64,000 nt of DNA from G963666705 sp963666705 (GCA_963666705.2 CAXXKO010000009.1:1-64000), one strand, 5' to 3'; numbered from the stretch's first letter, positions 37,560 through 45,442 are shown. Notes: generated by a model from the letters alone, not told the origin. Numbers and translations: made by a program.

Positions 37560-39038
37560 ATGATCGGGATCACCGCCTATGGCGGCTATGTGCCGCGGCT
37601 GAGGCTGAGCCGCAAGGCCATCGTCGAGGCCAATGCCTGGTTCAACCCCGGCATCGCCCGCCTGGGCAAGGGCGAGCGGTCCATGTGCAACTGGGACGAG
37701 GACAGCCTGACCATGGCCGTCGAAGCCGCGCGGGACTGCCTCGGCGGCCAGGTGCCGGGCGACCTGCGGGCCCTCACCCTCGCCTCGACCACGCTGCCCT
37801 TCGACGACCGCCAGAACGCCGGCATCGCCGCCACCGCCCTCAATCTGGGCGAAGAGCTGATGACCATGGACGTCACCGCCTCGCAACGCGCCGCCACCTC
37901 GGGGCTGATCAATGCGCTGCACGCCGTGGCCGGGCATGGCGGCAGCAGCCTCTTCGTCGCGGCCGAGAAACGGCGCGCCAAGGCGGCGGGGACTCACGAG
38001 CTGATGTACGGCGACGGGGCGGCGGCGCTGGCCCTCGGCACCGAGGGCGTCATCGCCGAGCTTGTCGGCACACACCAGGTGGCGGTCGATTTCGTCGACC
38101 ATTACCGGAGCCACGACGAGGCCTTCGACTATCATTGGGAGGAGCGCTGGCTGCGCGACGAGGGCTACGCCAAGATCGTGCCGCGCGCGCTCGCGGGCCT
38201 CTTCGCGAAGACCGGCCTCACCGCCGCCGACATCGATCATTTCGTCATGCCGAGCGTCATCGGCGCCGTGCCGGGGCGCACGGCCAAGCAGGCCGGCATC
38301 GCCGAGAGCGCGGTGCGCCCCACCTTGCATATGGAGATGGGCGAGAGCGGCACCGCCCACGCCCTCGTCTTGCTGGTCAAGGCCCTCGAGGAAGCGCGAC
38401 CGGGCGAGACCATCCTCCTCCTCGGCTGGGGCCAGGGTTGCGACGCCCTCCTCTTCCGCGCGACGGACGCGCTTCCCGCGCTGCCACCACGCCTGGGAAT
38501 CACCGGCTCTCTCGCCCGCCGCCGGGAGGAGGCCAACTACAACAAGTACCTGGCCTTCAACAACCTGATCGTCCGCGACAAGGGGCTGCGCGCCGAAGCC
38601 GACAAGCAGACGGCGCTCTCGACCCTCTACCGCAAGCGCGACATGGTGACCGGCTTCGTGGGCGGCAAGTGCCGTATCTGCGGCACCGTCCAGTTCCCCA
38701 AGACGCAAGCCTGCGTCGGCCCCAACTGCGGCGCCTTCCACAGCCAGGACGACCATCCCTTCGCCGACATCCCGGCGCGGGTGCAGAGCTGGACGGCGGA
38801 CAATTTGACATTCTCCCCCGACCCGCCGCATCATTTCGGCATGATCGTCTTCGCGGAAGGCGGCCGGATGATGGCCGACGTGATCGACGTGGACGTGGGC
38901 GGCATCGATGTCGGCACGCCGCTGCGCATGGTCTTTCGCATCAAGGAATTCGACGAGCAACGCGGGTTCACCAAGTATTTCTGGAAAGGGGCGCCCGCGG
39001 CGGGCGGCCTCGACGGCGCCGCCACGGGAGGACAGTGA
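37560..39038 (+). CDS. HMG-CoA-synthase-like protein with C-terminal zinc-ribbon/OB domain
   Basis: The 492-aa product starts MIGITAYGGYVPRLRLSRKA and has the thiolase fold of HMG-CoA synthase and 3-oxoacyl-ACP synthase III. Blocks include LMYGDGAAALALG, FVMPSVIGAVPGR and TLHMEMGESGTAHALVLLVK. From about residue 365 a DUF35-type tail follows, with four cysteines (CRICG and CVGPNC) and an OB-fold. Where the nucleophilic Cys is expected I read Gln109 (DVTASQRAATS), so condensation activity is doubtful. The thiolase gene starts 2 bp after its stop. In other systems such proteins form thiolase/HMGCS/DUF35 complexes that channel acetoacetyl-CoA. Confidence 0.82.
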   Translation: MIGITAYGGYVPRLRLSRKAIVEANAWFNPGIARLGKGERSMCNWDEDSLTMAVEAARDCLGGQVPGDLRALTLASTTLPFDDRQNAGIAATALNLGEELMTMDVTASQRAATSGLINALHAVAGHGGSSLFVAAEKRRAKAAGTHELMYGDGAAALALGTEGVIAELVGTHQVAVDFVDHYRSHDEAFDYHWEERWLRDEGYAKIVPRALAGLFAKTGLTAADIDHFVMPSVIGAVPGRTAKQAGIAESAVRPTLHMEMGESGTAHALVLLVKALEEARPGETILLLGWGQGCDALLFRATDALPALPPRLGITGSLARRREEANYNKYLAFNNLIVRDKGLRAEADKQTALSTLYRKRDMVTGFVGGKCRICGTVQFPKTQACVGPNCGAFHSQDDHPFADIPARVQSWTADNLTFSPDPPHHFGMIVFAEGGRMMADVIDVDVGGIDVGTPLRMVFRIKEFDEQRGFTKYFWKGAPAAGGLDGAATGGQ

Positions 39039-39039
39039 C

Positions 39040-40242
39040 ATGGCCACGGGCATCAGGGACAAGGTCGCCATACTCGGCATGGGCTGCTCGAAGTTCGGCG
39101 AGCGCTGGGACATGGAGGCGGACGACCTCATCGTCGAGGCCTACGAGGAATGCGTGGCCGACGCCGGCATCGAGAAGTCGAGCATCGACGCGGCCTGGTT
39201 CTCGACCGCGCTCGAGCAGGAGCACGTGGGCAAGTCCGCGATCCCGCTCGCCGTCGCCCTGCGCCTGCCCTATATCCCGGTGACCCGGGTCGAGAACTTC
39301 TGCGCCAGCGGCACCGAGTCCTTCCGGGGTGCGGTCTACGGCGTGGCCTCGGGCGCGGCCGACATCGCCCTCGCCGTCGGCGTCGAGAAGCTCAAGGACA
39401 CGGGCTATGGCGGGCTGCCCCAGCGCAGCCGCGGCACCCTCAATTCCATGGTCCTGGCCAATGCTTCGGCCCCCGGCAACTTCGCGCAACTGGCCACCGC
39501 CTATGTCGCCAAGCACGGCCTGGACCCAGCGGACGTGAAGCGGGCGATGGCCCAGATCTCGGTCAAGAGCCACGCCAACGGGGCCAAGAACCCGAAGGCG
39601 CACCTGCGCAAGGAGATCGATATCGACACGGTGCTGAACGCGCCGATGATCGCCGAGCCCCTGGGCCTCTTCGATTGCTGCGGCGTCTCCGACGGCGCCG
39701 CCGCCGCCATCGTGACCACGCCCGAGATCGCCAGGAGCCTCGGCAAGACCGACCTCGTGAGCGTGAAGGCGCTGCAGCTCGCCGTCTCCAACGGCACCGA
39801 GGCATCCCACAACTCCTGGGACGGCAGCTACCTGATGACCACCCGCAAGGCGGCCGAGCGCGCCTACAAGGAGGCCGGCATCGAGAAGCCGCGGCAGGAG
39901 ATCAGCATGTTCGAATGCCACGACTGCTTCTCCGTCACCGAGCTCGTGACCATGGAGGACCTGTTCATCTCGGAAGAGGGCAACGCCTGGCGCGACGTGC
40001 TCGACGGCTTCTACGACGCGGACGGCGGAGTCCCCTGCCAGATCGACGGCGGCCTCAAATGCTTCGGCCACCCGATCGGGGCCTCGGGCCTGCGCATGCT
40101 CTACGAGATGTACCTCCAGATCCTCGGCCGCGCCGGCCAGCGTCAGCTCGACAACCCGGTCTTCGGCATGACCCACAACCTGGGCGGTGCGCCGCACCAG
40201 AACGTCGCCAGCGTCGCCATCGTCGGCCGCCACGACGCCTGA
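39040..40242 (+). CDS. Thiolase, SCP-x type
   Basis: The 400-aa thiolase-fold protein has Cys88 as likely nucleophile (RVENFCASGTESFRGA) and, near the C-terminus, GGLKCFGHPIGASGLRMLYE and MTHNLGGAPHQNVASV, which carry the histidine and second-site residues. It is closest in pattern to non-decarboxylating SCP-x and archaeal acetyl-CoA acetyltransferases that work with an HMGCS-like partner carrying a DUF35 tail. It would cleave a 3-ketoacyl-CoA or condense acyl-CoAs; the direction is not decidable from sequence. The start is 2 bp after the preceding stop, with GGGAGGACAG as ribosome site. Confidence 0.88.
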   Translation: MATGIRDKVAILGMGCSKFGERWDMEADDLIVEAYEECVADAGIEKSSIDAAWFSTALEQEHVGKSAIPLAVALRLPYIPVTRVENFCASGTESFRGAVYGVASGAADIALAVGVEKLKDTGYGGLPQRSRGTLNSMVLANASAPGNFAQLATAYVAKHGLDPADVKRAMAQISVKSHANGAKNPKAHLRKEIDIDTVLNAPMIAEPLGLFDCCGVSDGAAAAIVTTPEIARSLGKTDLVSVKALQLAVSNGTEASHNSWDGSYLMTTRKAAERAYKEAGIEKPRQEISMFECHDCFSVTELVTMEDLFISEEGNAWRDVLDGFYDADGGVPCQIDGGLKCFGHPIGASGLRMLYEMYLQILGRAGQRQLDNPVFGMTHNLGGAPHQNVASVAIVGRHDA

Positions 40243-40529
40243 GCGTGCACCGTCCGGTCCCAGGCGGAATCTCCGGAAATCCGGCGATTCGGGGCGGAAA
40301 ATGTACGGAATGTTAAGGTGATTCGGCTCGTGAAAAGACGAATAACCGTCTAGTTTCAAAGTGTTGTTAGGATTTTCCGAGGATTCCCGGCGCGAACCTT
40401 GACAATCCTTAACCGTTCGGCCGCCGCGATGGGCTTCGCCTAACTAGGATTTAGTTCTTGTAACGGGGATTTCAAGGCTTTTCTTGATAGGGGGCGGCGG
40501 GCCGCCCGGGACTGGGAGGAGACAGACAC
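40243..40529. other. Intergenic region between thiolase and first M24 gene
   Basis: 287 bp without a gene. A TTGACA occurs near 40399, but there is no well-placed -10 partner. The last 20 bp hold CTGGGAGGAGACAG, the ribosome-binding site that is repeated before the second M24 gene. The region is richer in A and T than the flanking genes, as expected for a promoter. Confidence 0.5.
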
Positions 40530-41690
40530 ATGGACGAGCCGATCCTGCATTTCTCGAGGGAAGAGCTTGCCGGGCGCCGGCGGGCCGCCTGCGCGAAGAT
40601 GGCCGAACAGGGGCTCGACGGGCTCGTCATGTTCCGGCAGGAATCGATGTACTACCTGACCGGCTACGACACCATGGGCTACACCATGTTCCAGGCCCTC
40701 TACCTCGGTGCCGACGGCGATTTCGCGCTCATCACGCGCACGGCCGACCGCATCCAGTCGCGCTCCACCTCGGTGATCGACGACATCCGCATGTGGTACG
40801 ACCGCGCCGACGCCACGCCGGCGGAGGACTTGCGCGACATGCTCGAGGACAAGGGCTGCCGCGGCAAGCGCCTGGGCATCGAGTACCACGCATACGGTTT
40901 GACGGCCCAGCGCGGCAAGATGGTCGACGCGGCGCTCGACGGCTTCTGCGAGACAATCGACGCCTCGGACCTGGTGCGCCTGTTGCGCCTGGTGAAGAGC
41001 CCGGCCGAGCTCGAATACACCCGTAAGGCGGGGGCGCTCTGCGACCTCATCTTCGAGGTCAGCGTCGAGGGCGTGAAGCCCGGCGCCTCGACCAAGGCGA
41101 TCTTCGGCCAGATGGTGGCGGCGCAGATGGCGGCGGGCGGCGACCCGGCGGCGAGCCGCTACCCCTTCGGCGGTGGCGAGGCCAAATTCTTCGGCCGCTA
41201 CTACACGGGCGAGAACATCGTCGCCGAGGAAGACAACGTGCTGTTCGAGCCCGGCGCCGCCTACCGCCTCTACCATGCGGCGACCGTATACAACGTGATC
41301 GTCGGCAAGGTCGACCCGCGCCTCGCCGCCATGAACGCGGCCTGCGGCGATGCGCTTGGCGCGTGCCAGGAGGTCTTGCGACCGGGCCACACCGTGGGCG
41401 ACATCTACGCCGCCCACCAGACCACCTTCGACAAGGCCGGCTTCGGCCACGCGACCCAGGCGGCGTGCGGCTACACCATGGGGGCCATGTACCCGCCGAC
41501 CTGGATGGACTGGCCCATGATCTATGCCGACAACCCGCAGGTCATCGAAGCGGGCATGGTGTTCTTCACCCACATGTTCCTGTTCGACCGCCCGGCGGGC
41601 CTCAGCATGTGCATGGGCGAGACCGTCATCGTGACCGACGGCGCGCCCGAGCGCGTCAACCACATCCCGCGCGAAGTGATTTCGAAGTAG
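40530..41690 (+). CDS. M24 metallopeptidase-fold hydrolase, DoeA-like (copy 1)
   Basis: The 386-aa product has a creatinase-type N-terminal domain (about residues 1-155) and the pita-bread M24 domain. The metal ligands of aminopeptidase P or methionine aminopeptidase are not conserved: the Asp-Asp block is LFEPGAAYRLYHAATVY (239-254), the His block reads ACGYTMGAMYPPTW, the first Glu is His348 (EAGMVFFTH), and only Glu364 remains. The same replacements appear in ectoine hydrolase DoeA, from which I recall RYH and GYPIGLSYPPDW at these places. I infer a metal-independent hydrolase of an amide or cyclic amidine. It follows the ABC/thiolase operon. Confidence 0.8.
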   Translation: MDEPILHFSREELAGRRRAACAKMAEQGLDGLVMFRQESMYYLTGYDTMGYTMFQALYLGADGDFALITRTADRIQSRSTSVIDDIRMWYDRADATPAEDLRDMLEDKGCRGKRLGIEYHAYGLTAQRGKMVDAALDGFCETIDASDLVRLLRLVKSPAELEYTRKAGALCDLIFEVSVEGVKPGASTKAIFGQMVAAQMAAGGDPAASRYPFGGGEAKFFGRYYTGENIVAEEDNVLFEPGAAYRLYHAATVYNVIVGKVDPRLAAMNAACGDALGACQEVLRPGHTVGDIYAAHQTTFDKAGFGHATQAACGYTMGAMYPPTWMDWPMIYADNPQVIEAGMVFFTHMFLFDRPAGLSMCMGETVIVTDGAPERVNHIPREVISK

Positions 41691-41833
41691 GTTGCCAAGC
41701 CCGGAGCCGCGTCGCGAAGGGCCGTGAGGCGGGTGGTGGTGGTGCCACTTGAATAGAGACGGTGTATATTCGCATTACGGCTTAAATATATTCCGTCCCT
41801 ATTGATATTGCGGAACTGGGAGGAGACAGACAC
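41691..41833. other. Spacer between the two M24 genes
   Basis: 143 bp with an AT-rich stretch (CGGCTTAAATATATTCCGTC) that may contain a promoter for the second copy. The final 20 bp (CTGGGAGGAGACAGACAC) equal the leader of copy 1, so the duplicated unit includes the ribosome-binding site. Confidence 0.45.
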
Positions 41834-42994
41834 ATGGACACGCCGATCCTGCATTTCTCGAGGGAGGAGCTCGCGGGCCGCCGCCAGGCCGCCTGCGCGA
41901 AGATGGCCGAACAGGGGCTCGACGGGCTCGTCATGTTCCGCCAGGAATCGATGTACTACCTGACCGGCTACGACACCATGGGCTACACCATGTTCCAGGC
42001 CCTCTACCTCGGTGCCGACGGCGATTTGGCGCTCATCACGCGCACGGCCGACCGCATCCAGTCGCGCTCCACCTCGGTGATCGACGACATCCGCATGTGG
42101 TACGACCGCGCCGACGCCACGCCGGCGGAGGACTTGCGCGACATGCTCGAGGACAAGGGCTGCCGCGGCAAGCGCCTGGGCATCGAGTACCACGCATACG
42201 GTTTGACGGCCCAGCGCGGCAAGATGGTCGACGCGGCGCTCGACGGCTTCTGCGAGACAATCGACGCCTCGGACCTGGTGCGCCTGTTGCGCCTGGTGAA
42301 GAGCCCGGCCGAGCTCGAATACACCCGCAAGGCGGGGGCGCTCTGCGACCTCATCTTCGAGGTCAGCGTCGAGGGCGTGAAGCCCGGCGCCTCGACCAAG
42401 GCGATCTTCGGCCAGATGGTGGCGGCGCAGATGGCGGCGGGCGGCGACCCGGCGGCGAGCCGCTACCCCTTCGGCGGTGGCGCGGCCAAGTTCTTCGGCC
42501 GCTATTACACGGGCGAGAACATCGTCGCCGAGGAAGACAACGTGCTGTTCGAGCCCGGTGCGGCATACCGCCTCTACCACGCGGCGACCATGTACAACGT
42601 GATCGTCGGCAAGATCGACCCGCGCCTCGTGGATATGAACAAGGCCTGCGGCGACGCGATTCAAGCGTGCCAGGAGACCTTGCGCCCGGGCCGCACCGTG
42701 GGCGACGTCTTCGCCGCCCAGCGGGCTACCTTCGAGAAGGCCGGCTTCGGCCACGCGACCCAGGCGGCGTGCGGCTACACCATGGGGGCCATGTACCCGC
42801 CGACCTGGATGGACTGGCCCATGATCTATGCCGACAACCCCCAGGTCATCGAAGCGGGCATGGTCTTCTTCACCCACATGGCCCTGTTCGATGGTGACGC
42901 GGGTCTCAGCATGTGCATCGGCGAGACGGTCATCGTGACCGATGGCGCGGCCGAGCGCGTCAACCACATCCCGCGCGAGGTGATCGCCAAATAG
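41834..42994 (+). CDS. M24 metallopeptidase-fold hydrolase, DoeA-like (copy 2)
   Basis: The 386-aa product is a tandem duplicate of the preceding gene with the same length and the same non-canonical active-site blocks. Residues 1-260 differ at about six positions, while residues 260-300 differ at roughly 15 (for example KIDPRLVDMNKACGDAIQAC against KVDPRLAAMNAACGDALGAC). That uneven pattern suggests gene conversion of the 5' part. The two could form a hetero-oligomer or have split substrates. Function is inferred as for copy 1. Confidence 0.8.
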   Translation: MDTPILHFSREELAGRRQAACAKMAEQGLDGLVMFRQESMYYLTGYDTMGYTMFQALYLGADGDLALITRTADRIQSRSTSVIDDIRMWYDRADATPAEDLRDMLEDKGCRGKRLGIEYHAYGLTAQRGKMVDAALDGFCETIDASDLVRLLRLVKSPAELEYTRKAGALCDLIFEVSVEGVKPGASTKAIFGQMVAAQMAAGGDPAASRYPFGGGAAKFFGRYYTGENIVAEEDNVLFEPGAAYRLYHAATMYNVIVGKIDPRLVDMNKACGDAIQACQETLRPGRTVGDVFAAQRATFEKAGFGHATQAACGYTMGAMYPPTWMDWPMIYADNPQVIEAGMVFFTHMALFDGDAGLSMCIGETVIVTDGAAERVNHIPREVIAK

Positions 42995-43098
42995 CGCCTT
43001 CGTCGGGGGGGGGGGGCGATCGACGGCGCCGGTCCCGGCCGGCCCGGCGCCGTCGATCGCCTCGAGGGTGCGCGCACGATCCGCGGGCCGCCGTCGGG

Positions 43099-43148
43099 TG
43101 TGGATAAACCAGTGGATGAATAGTGGGTAATATCTACTCTTATCCACA
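43099..43148. promoter_or_regulatory. Two inverted perfect DnaA boxes
   Basis: TGTGGATAA (43099-43107) and TTATCCACA (43140-43148) are perfect consensus DnaA boxes facing each other, separated by 32 bp that is less GC-rich than its surroundings. They lie in a 720-bp gap between the M24 gene and IS110. Two strong boxes so close together are uncommon by chance in GC-rich DNA. They could mark a DnaA-titration or regulatory site, or part of an origin, though no typical origin neighbour such as hemE, parA or gidA is here. Confidence 0.5.
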
Positions 43149-43351
43149 AGAAATTGCACCCCGTTCGCTCTTTTAGCTTGCACCCTATCGGGTCCGGCTC
43201 GACAATGAGCTTGCACGTTGAACGGTCTTCGGATTGGACATTGTGTGGATTGGAAAGCCTTCGGGCGGAACGGTCTGAGAGGCGTCAGGAGTATTCTTCG
43301 GAATACGTTGCGTGGGCTTCGCGTCCGAGCACTTGGCGCCTCTTTTCTATT

Positions 43352-43369
43352 GCGCCGGTCGACCGGCGC
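43352..43369. repeat. 18-bp perfect palindrome
   Basis: GCGCCGGTCGACCGGCGC is perfectly self-complementary. It lies 7 bp ahead of the strong hairpin at 43377-43408. It could be a regulator binding site or part of the candidate RNA. Confidence 0.6.
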
Positions 43370-43376
43370 GCAAGTC

Positions 43377-43408
43377 AAGGGCCCGGCACGTTTTCGTGTC
43401 GGGCCCTT
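43377..43408 (+). terminator. Strong hairpin, probable terminator
   Basis: AAGGGCCCGGCACG pairs with CGTGTCGGGCCCTT around a TTTT loop, giving 14 pairs including one G-U. A short GGCCTTTG follows instead of a full U-run. It may end transcription from the M24 genes or from the candidate RNA. Confidence 0.55.
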
Positions 43409-43639
43409 GGCCTTTGCGTCAGGTAATTCGCTTCGCGTCCATGGCACTTGTGCGGGTATCCGGATACCAGGGCGCCGGCCGGTTGTCAACAACATATCGT
43501 GTTTAGCTGCTAGAACGCTCCGAGATGTTGTAGGGATCCGGTCGGACAGCGTGTCGGCTCCACCATGCGGGCCATGGGCCCGACGACCCGGACGGGCTGG
43601 CCGATGATCTCCGCCGGGTCCCTAATACATAGCGTAATT

Positions 43640-45008
43640 CCGGTGGTCACTCTCCCGGGCCTATGATTCGGGGTCGCGAGGACGCGCCCCAATAGGCAAA
43701 CCAAGGAGAGTGACCATGACGGAGTATGTTGGGTTTGATGTGTCGAAGGAAGAGACGGCGTTTTGCGTGAAGGACGTGGCGGGAAAGATATTGGCGCGGG
43801 GCAAGGTTGCGACCGATCCGAGGGCGCTGTTCGCAGCTTTGCGGGAGCATTGTCCGTGCCCTGGCCGTATCGTTCTGGAGACGGGTACGCTGAGTGGCTG
43901 GCTGGCGCGGGATCTGGGCCGGCTGGGGGTCTCGGTCGAGGTGATCGACGCGCGCCATGCGAACGCTGTGATGCGTCTTCAGCACAACAAGACGGATGCG
44001 AACGACGCCGAGCTCTTGGCGGAGATCGCGCGCACGGGGTTTTGCCGCCCTGTGGCGGTGAAGAGCGAGGCGGCGCAGGAGGCGCGGGCACTTCTCAAGG
44101 CGCGCTGTCATCTGGTGCGCCAGCGGCGCGATACGGAGAACGCGATCCGTGGCCTGTTGGGGTCGTTGGGCCTTCGCTTTCCCAAGGGCTCGGGCAAGCT
44201 GGCCGGACGCGTCCGCGAGGCGTTGGAGGGGCGTCCCGAGCTGAAGGTGATGATCGAGCCGCTTCTGTCCGCGGCGGCGGCGCTGGGCCGCGAGATCGGG
44301 CGGCTGGACGAGGCGGTCGTGGCGCGGGCGAAAGGCTCTCCGGCCTGCCGTTTGCTGATGAGCACGCCGGGGGTGGGGCCGGTGACGGCGCTGGCCTATG
44401 TGGCGACCATTGGCGAAGCGGAGCGGTTCGCCAAATCGCGCGCGGTGGGCGCCTATGTGGGGCTCACGTCGCGGCGCTGGCAGTCGGGTGGGATGGACTA
44501 TTCGGGGCGCATCTCGAAACACGGCGACGCCATGCTGCGGGCGCTGCTCTACGAGGCCGCCAACAGCCTGCTGACGGTGGTGCGCCGGGCCCACCCGCTG
44601 AAGGACTGGGCGCGCCGGATCAAGAGGCGGACCAGCCACAAGAAGGCCTGCGTGGCGCTGGCGCGCCGGCTGGCGGTGATCCTGCACCGGATGCTGATCA
44701 CCGGCGAAGCCTTCCGCTGGCCGGAAAAGGAGGCGAGCGCCACGGCATAGCTGGATAAGGAGAAGAGAGAGTTCCGCGAGAAGCGGAAGACCCGTCCCCG
44801 CCGGGACGGTGGCCGAGGCGATCCCGTTCGCTTGGCTGCAAGGCGGACAGTCGTTCGCGATTGCGCCTGATACCTTGGGAGGCCGAAGCCAAAGGGCACT
44901 ATCATGAAGCGACCCGGCGGACCCGCCGGGGAAGACTTCGCAGACAACCGTGTTCCCGGCGGAGACAAGGGTCCGGAAGGGCTTGACCAACGAACCGGAA
45001 TTAGACAA
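43640..45008 (+). mobile_element. IS110-family element, approximate limits
   Basis: The right limit is inferred from the point (about 45009) where a carbonic-anhydrase sequence resumes in mid-gene. The left limit is unknown and may lie anywhere between about 43500 and 43645. IS110 elements lack terminal inverted repeats, which agrees with what I see. Upstream of the transposase an 11-bp inverted repeat (43645-43655 with 43705-43715) encloses 49 bp. Downstream, 44752-45008 holds at least three stable hairpins. Such structured non-coding ends carry the bridge RNA in this family. Confidence 0.7.
43716..44750 (+). CDS. IS110-family transposase (DEDD)
   Basis: The 344-aa product has an N-terminal RuvC-like DEDD domain: Asp in YVGFDVSKEETAF, Glu in IVLETGTLSGWL, and Asp-Asp in NKTDANDAELLAEI. 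The C-terminal transposase_20 domain (LMSTPGVGPVTALAYVATIG) has a serine-bearing S-x-SGRISKHGD stretch. These enzymes recombine under guidance of a bridge RNA made from the element. The ATG at 43716 is preferred because AAGGAGAG lies 7 bp upstream; an upstream in-frame GTG at 43710 would leave no spacing. The ribosome site is inside the 11-bp inverted repeat. Confidence 0.93.
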   Translation: MTEYVGFDVSKEETAFCVKDVAGKILARGKVATDPRALFAALREHCPCPGRIVLETGTLSGWLARDLGRLGVSVEVIDARHANAVMRLQHNKTDANDAELLAEIARTGFCRPVAVKSEAAQEARALLKARCHLVRQRRDTENAIRGLLGSLGLRFPKGSGKLAGRVREALEGRPELKVMIEPLLSAAAALGREIGRLDEAVVARAKGSPACRLLMSTPGVGPVTALAYVATIGEAERFAKSRAVGAYVGLTSRRWQSGGMDYSGRISKHGDAMLRALLYEAANSLLTVVRRAHPLKDWARRIKRRTSHKKACVALARRLAVILHRMLITGEAFRWPEKEASATA

Positions 45009-45199
45009 CCGGGCTCGGTCTGCAGGACGATCGCGGGATCGACCCGCGAGTCCGAGCATGCCACCACCGCGAAGCGCGGGCTCTGGCCCTGGCTCACCAT
45101 GTCCCGGTAGAGGCCCGGGGCCTTCTCGTAATAGGTTTCGCGAAACTTTCGAAAGCCGTTCAGCAGGGTCTCGATTTCGCTCATCCCCAATTCCCGCAT
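45009..45199 (-). pseudogene. 5' fragment of a beta-carbonic anhydrase gene
   Basis: The frame starts MRELGMSEIETLLNGFRKFR and runs through FAVVACSDSRVDPAIVLQTE, matching the first 80 or so residues of the complete carbonic anhydrase at 45558-46247, before it joins IS110 sequence. It retains the first zinc cysteine and the Asp-Arg pair but lacks the second Cys-His. It differs from the complete copy at several residues (YYEKAPGLYRDMVSQG against YFEKSPELYRDMLSQG), so it is an old paralogue, not a recent duplication. Confidence 0.85.
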
Positions 45200-45200
45200 T

Positions 45201-45221
45201 AAAGGTGCCTGACACCTTTTT
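45201..45221. repeat. AAAGGTG/CACCTTT hairpin
   Basis: AAAGGTGCCTGACACCTTTTT can form a 7-bp stem with a 5-nt loop and a T-run. I recall the reverse complement (AAAGGTGTCAGGCACCTTT) as a short repeat in many proteobacterial genomes. It lies 2 bp before the start of the carbonic-anhydrase fragment. Confidence 0.55.
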
Positions 45222-45442
45222 GACCCCCCGATTTGATGGGGAATTCAAGGTAGACCGCGGGAGGGCCGGCGAGTACCCCTCATACGACTCCCCGAGAGGG
45301 AGCTGGCAGCATGCCGAAAAATTCTGCTCTTCCGCAGCCATAGGAATTTGAAGCAGTGGTCCACCGGCGTCAAGGAGGCGTTCGGGGGAGGCCAGTTAGT
45401 GGCAAGATGACGGGAGGGACGGTCACTCCCCTCCTCGTCGCG

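Larger units (their letters stand above)
43250..43420 (+). ncRNA. Candidate structured RNA with several UUCG hairpins
   Basis: Successive hairpins are readable on the plus strand: GCC-TTCG-GGC (about 43256-43265), GTATTC-TTCG-GAATAC (about 43290-43305), the 18-bp palindrome at 43352-43369, and a 14-bp stem with a TTTT loop at 43377-43408. No open frame of note covers the segment. Closely spaced UUCG-capped stems ending in a terminator-like hairpin are typical of small RNAs. I do not recognise the family, and a promoter has not been identified. Confidence 0.35.

Noticed and set aside
40530..41690. DMSP lyase DddP
   Set aside because: DddP is also in the M24 fold, but the sequence pattern here (RYHAATVY, GYTMGAMYPPTW) matches the DoeA-like pattern and not the DddP metal site as I know it.
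43099..43148. Chromosomal replication origin
   Set aside because: Two boxes alone do not make an origin. No dnaA, hemE, parAB or gidA gene and no AT-rich unwinding region of the usual size are here. It is kept only as a DnaA-box pair.
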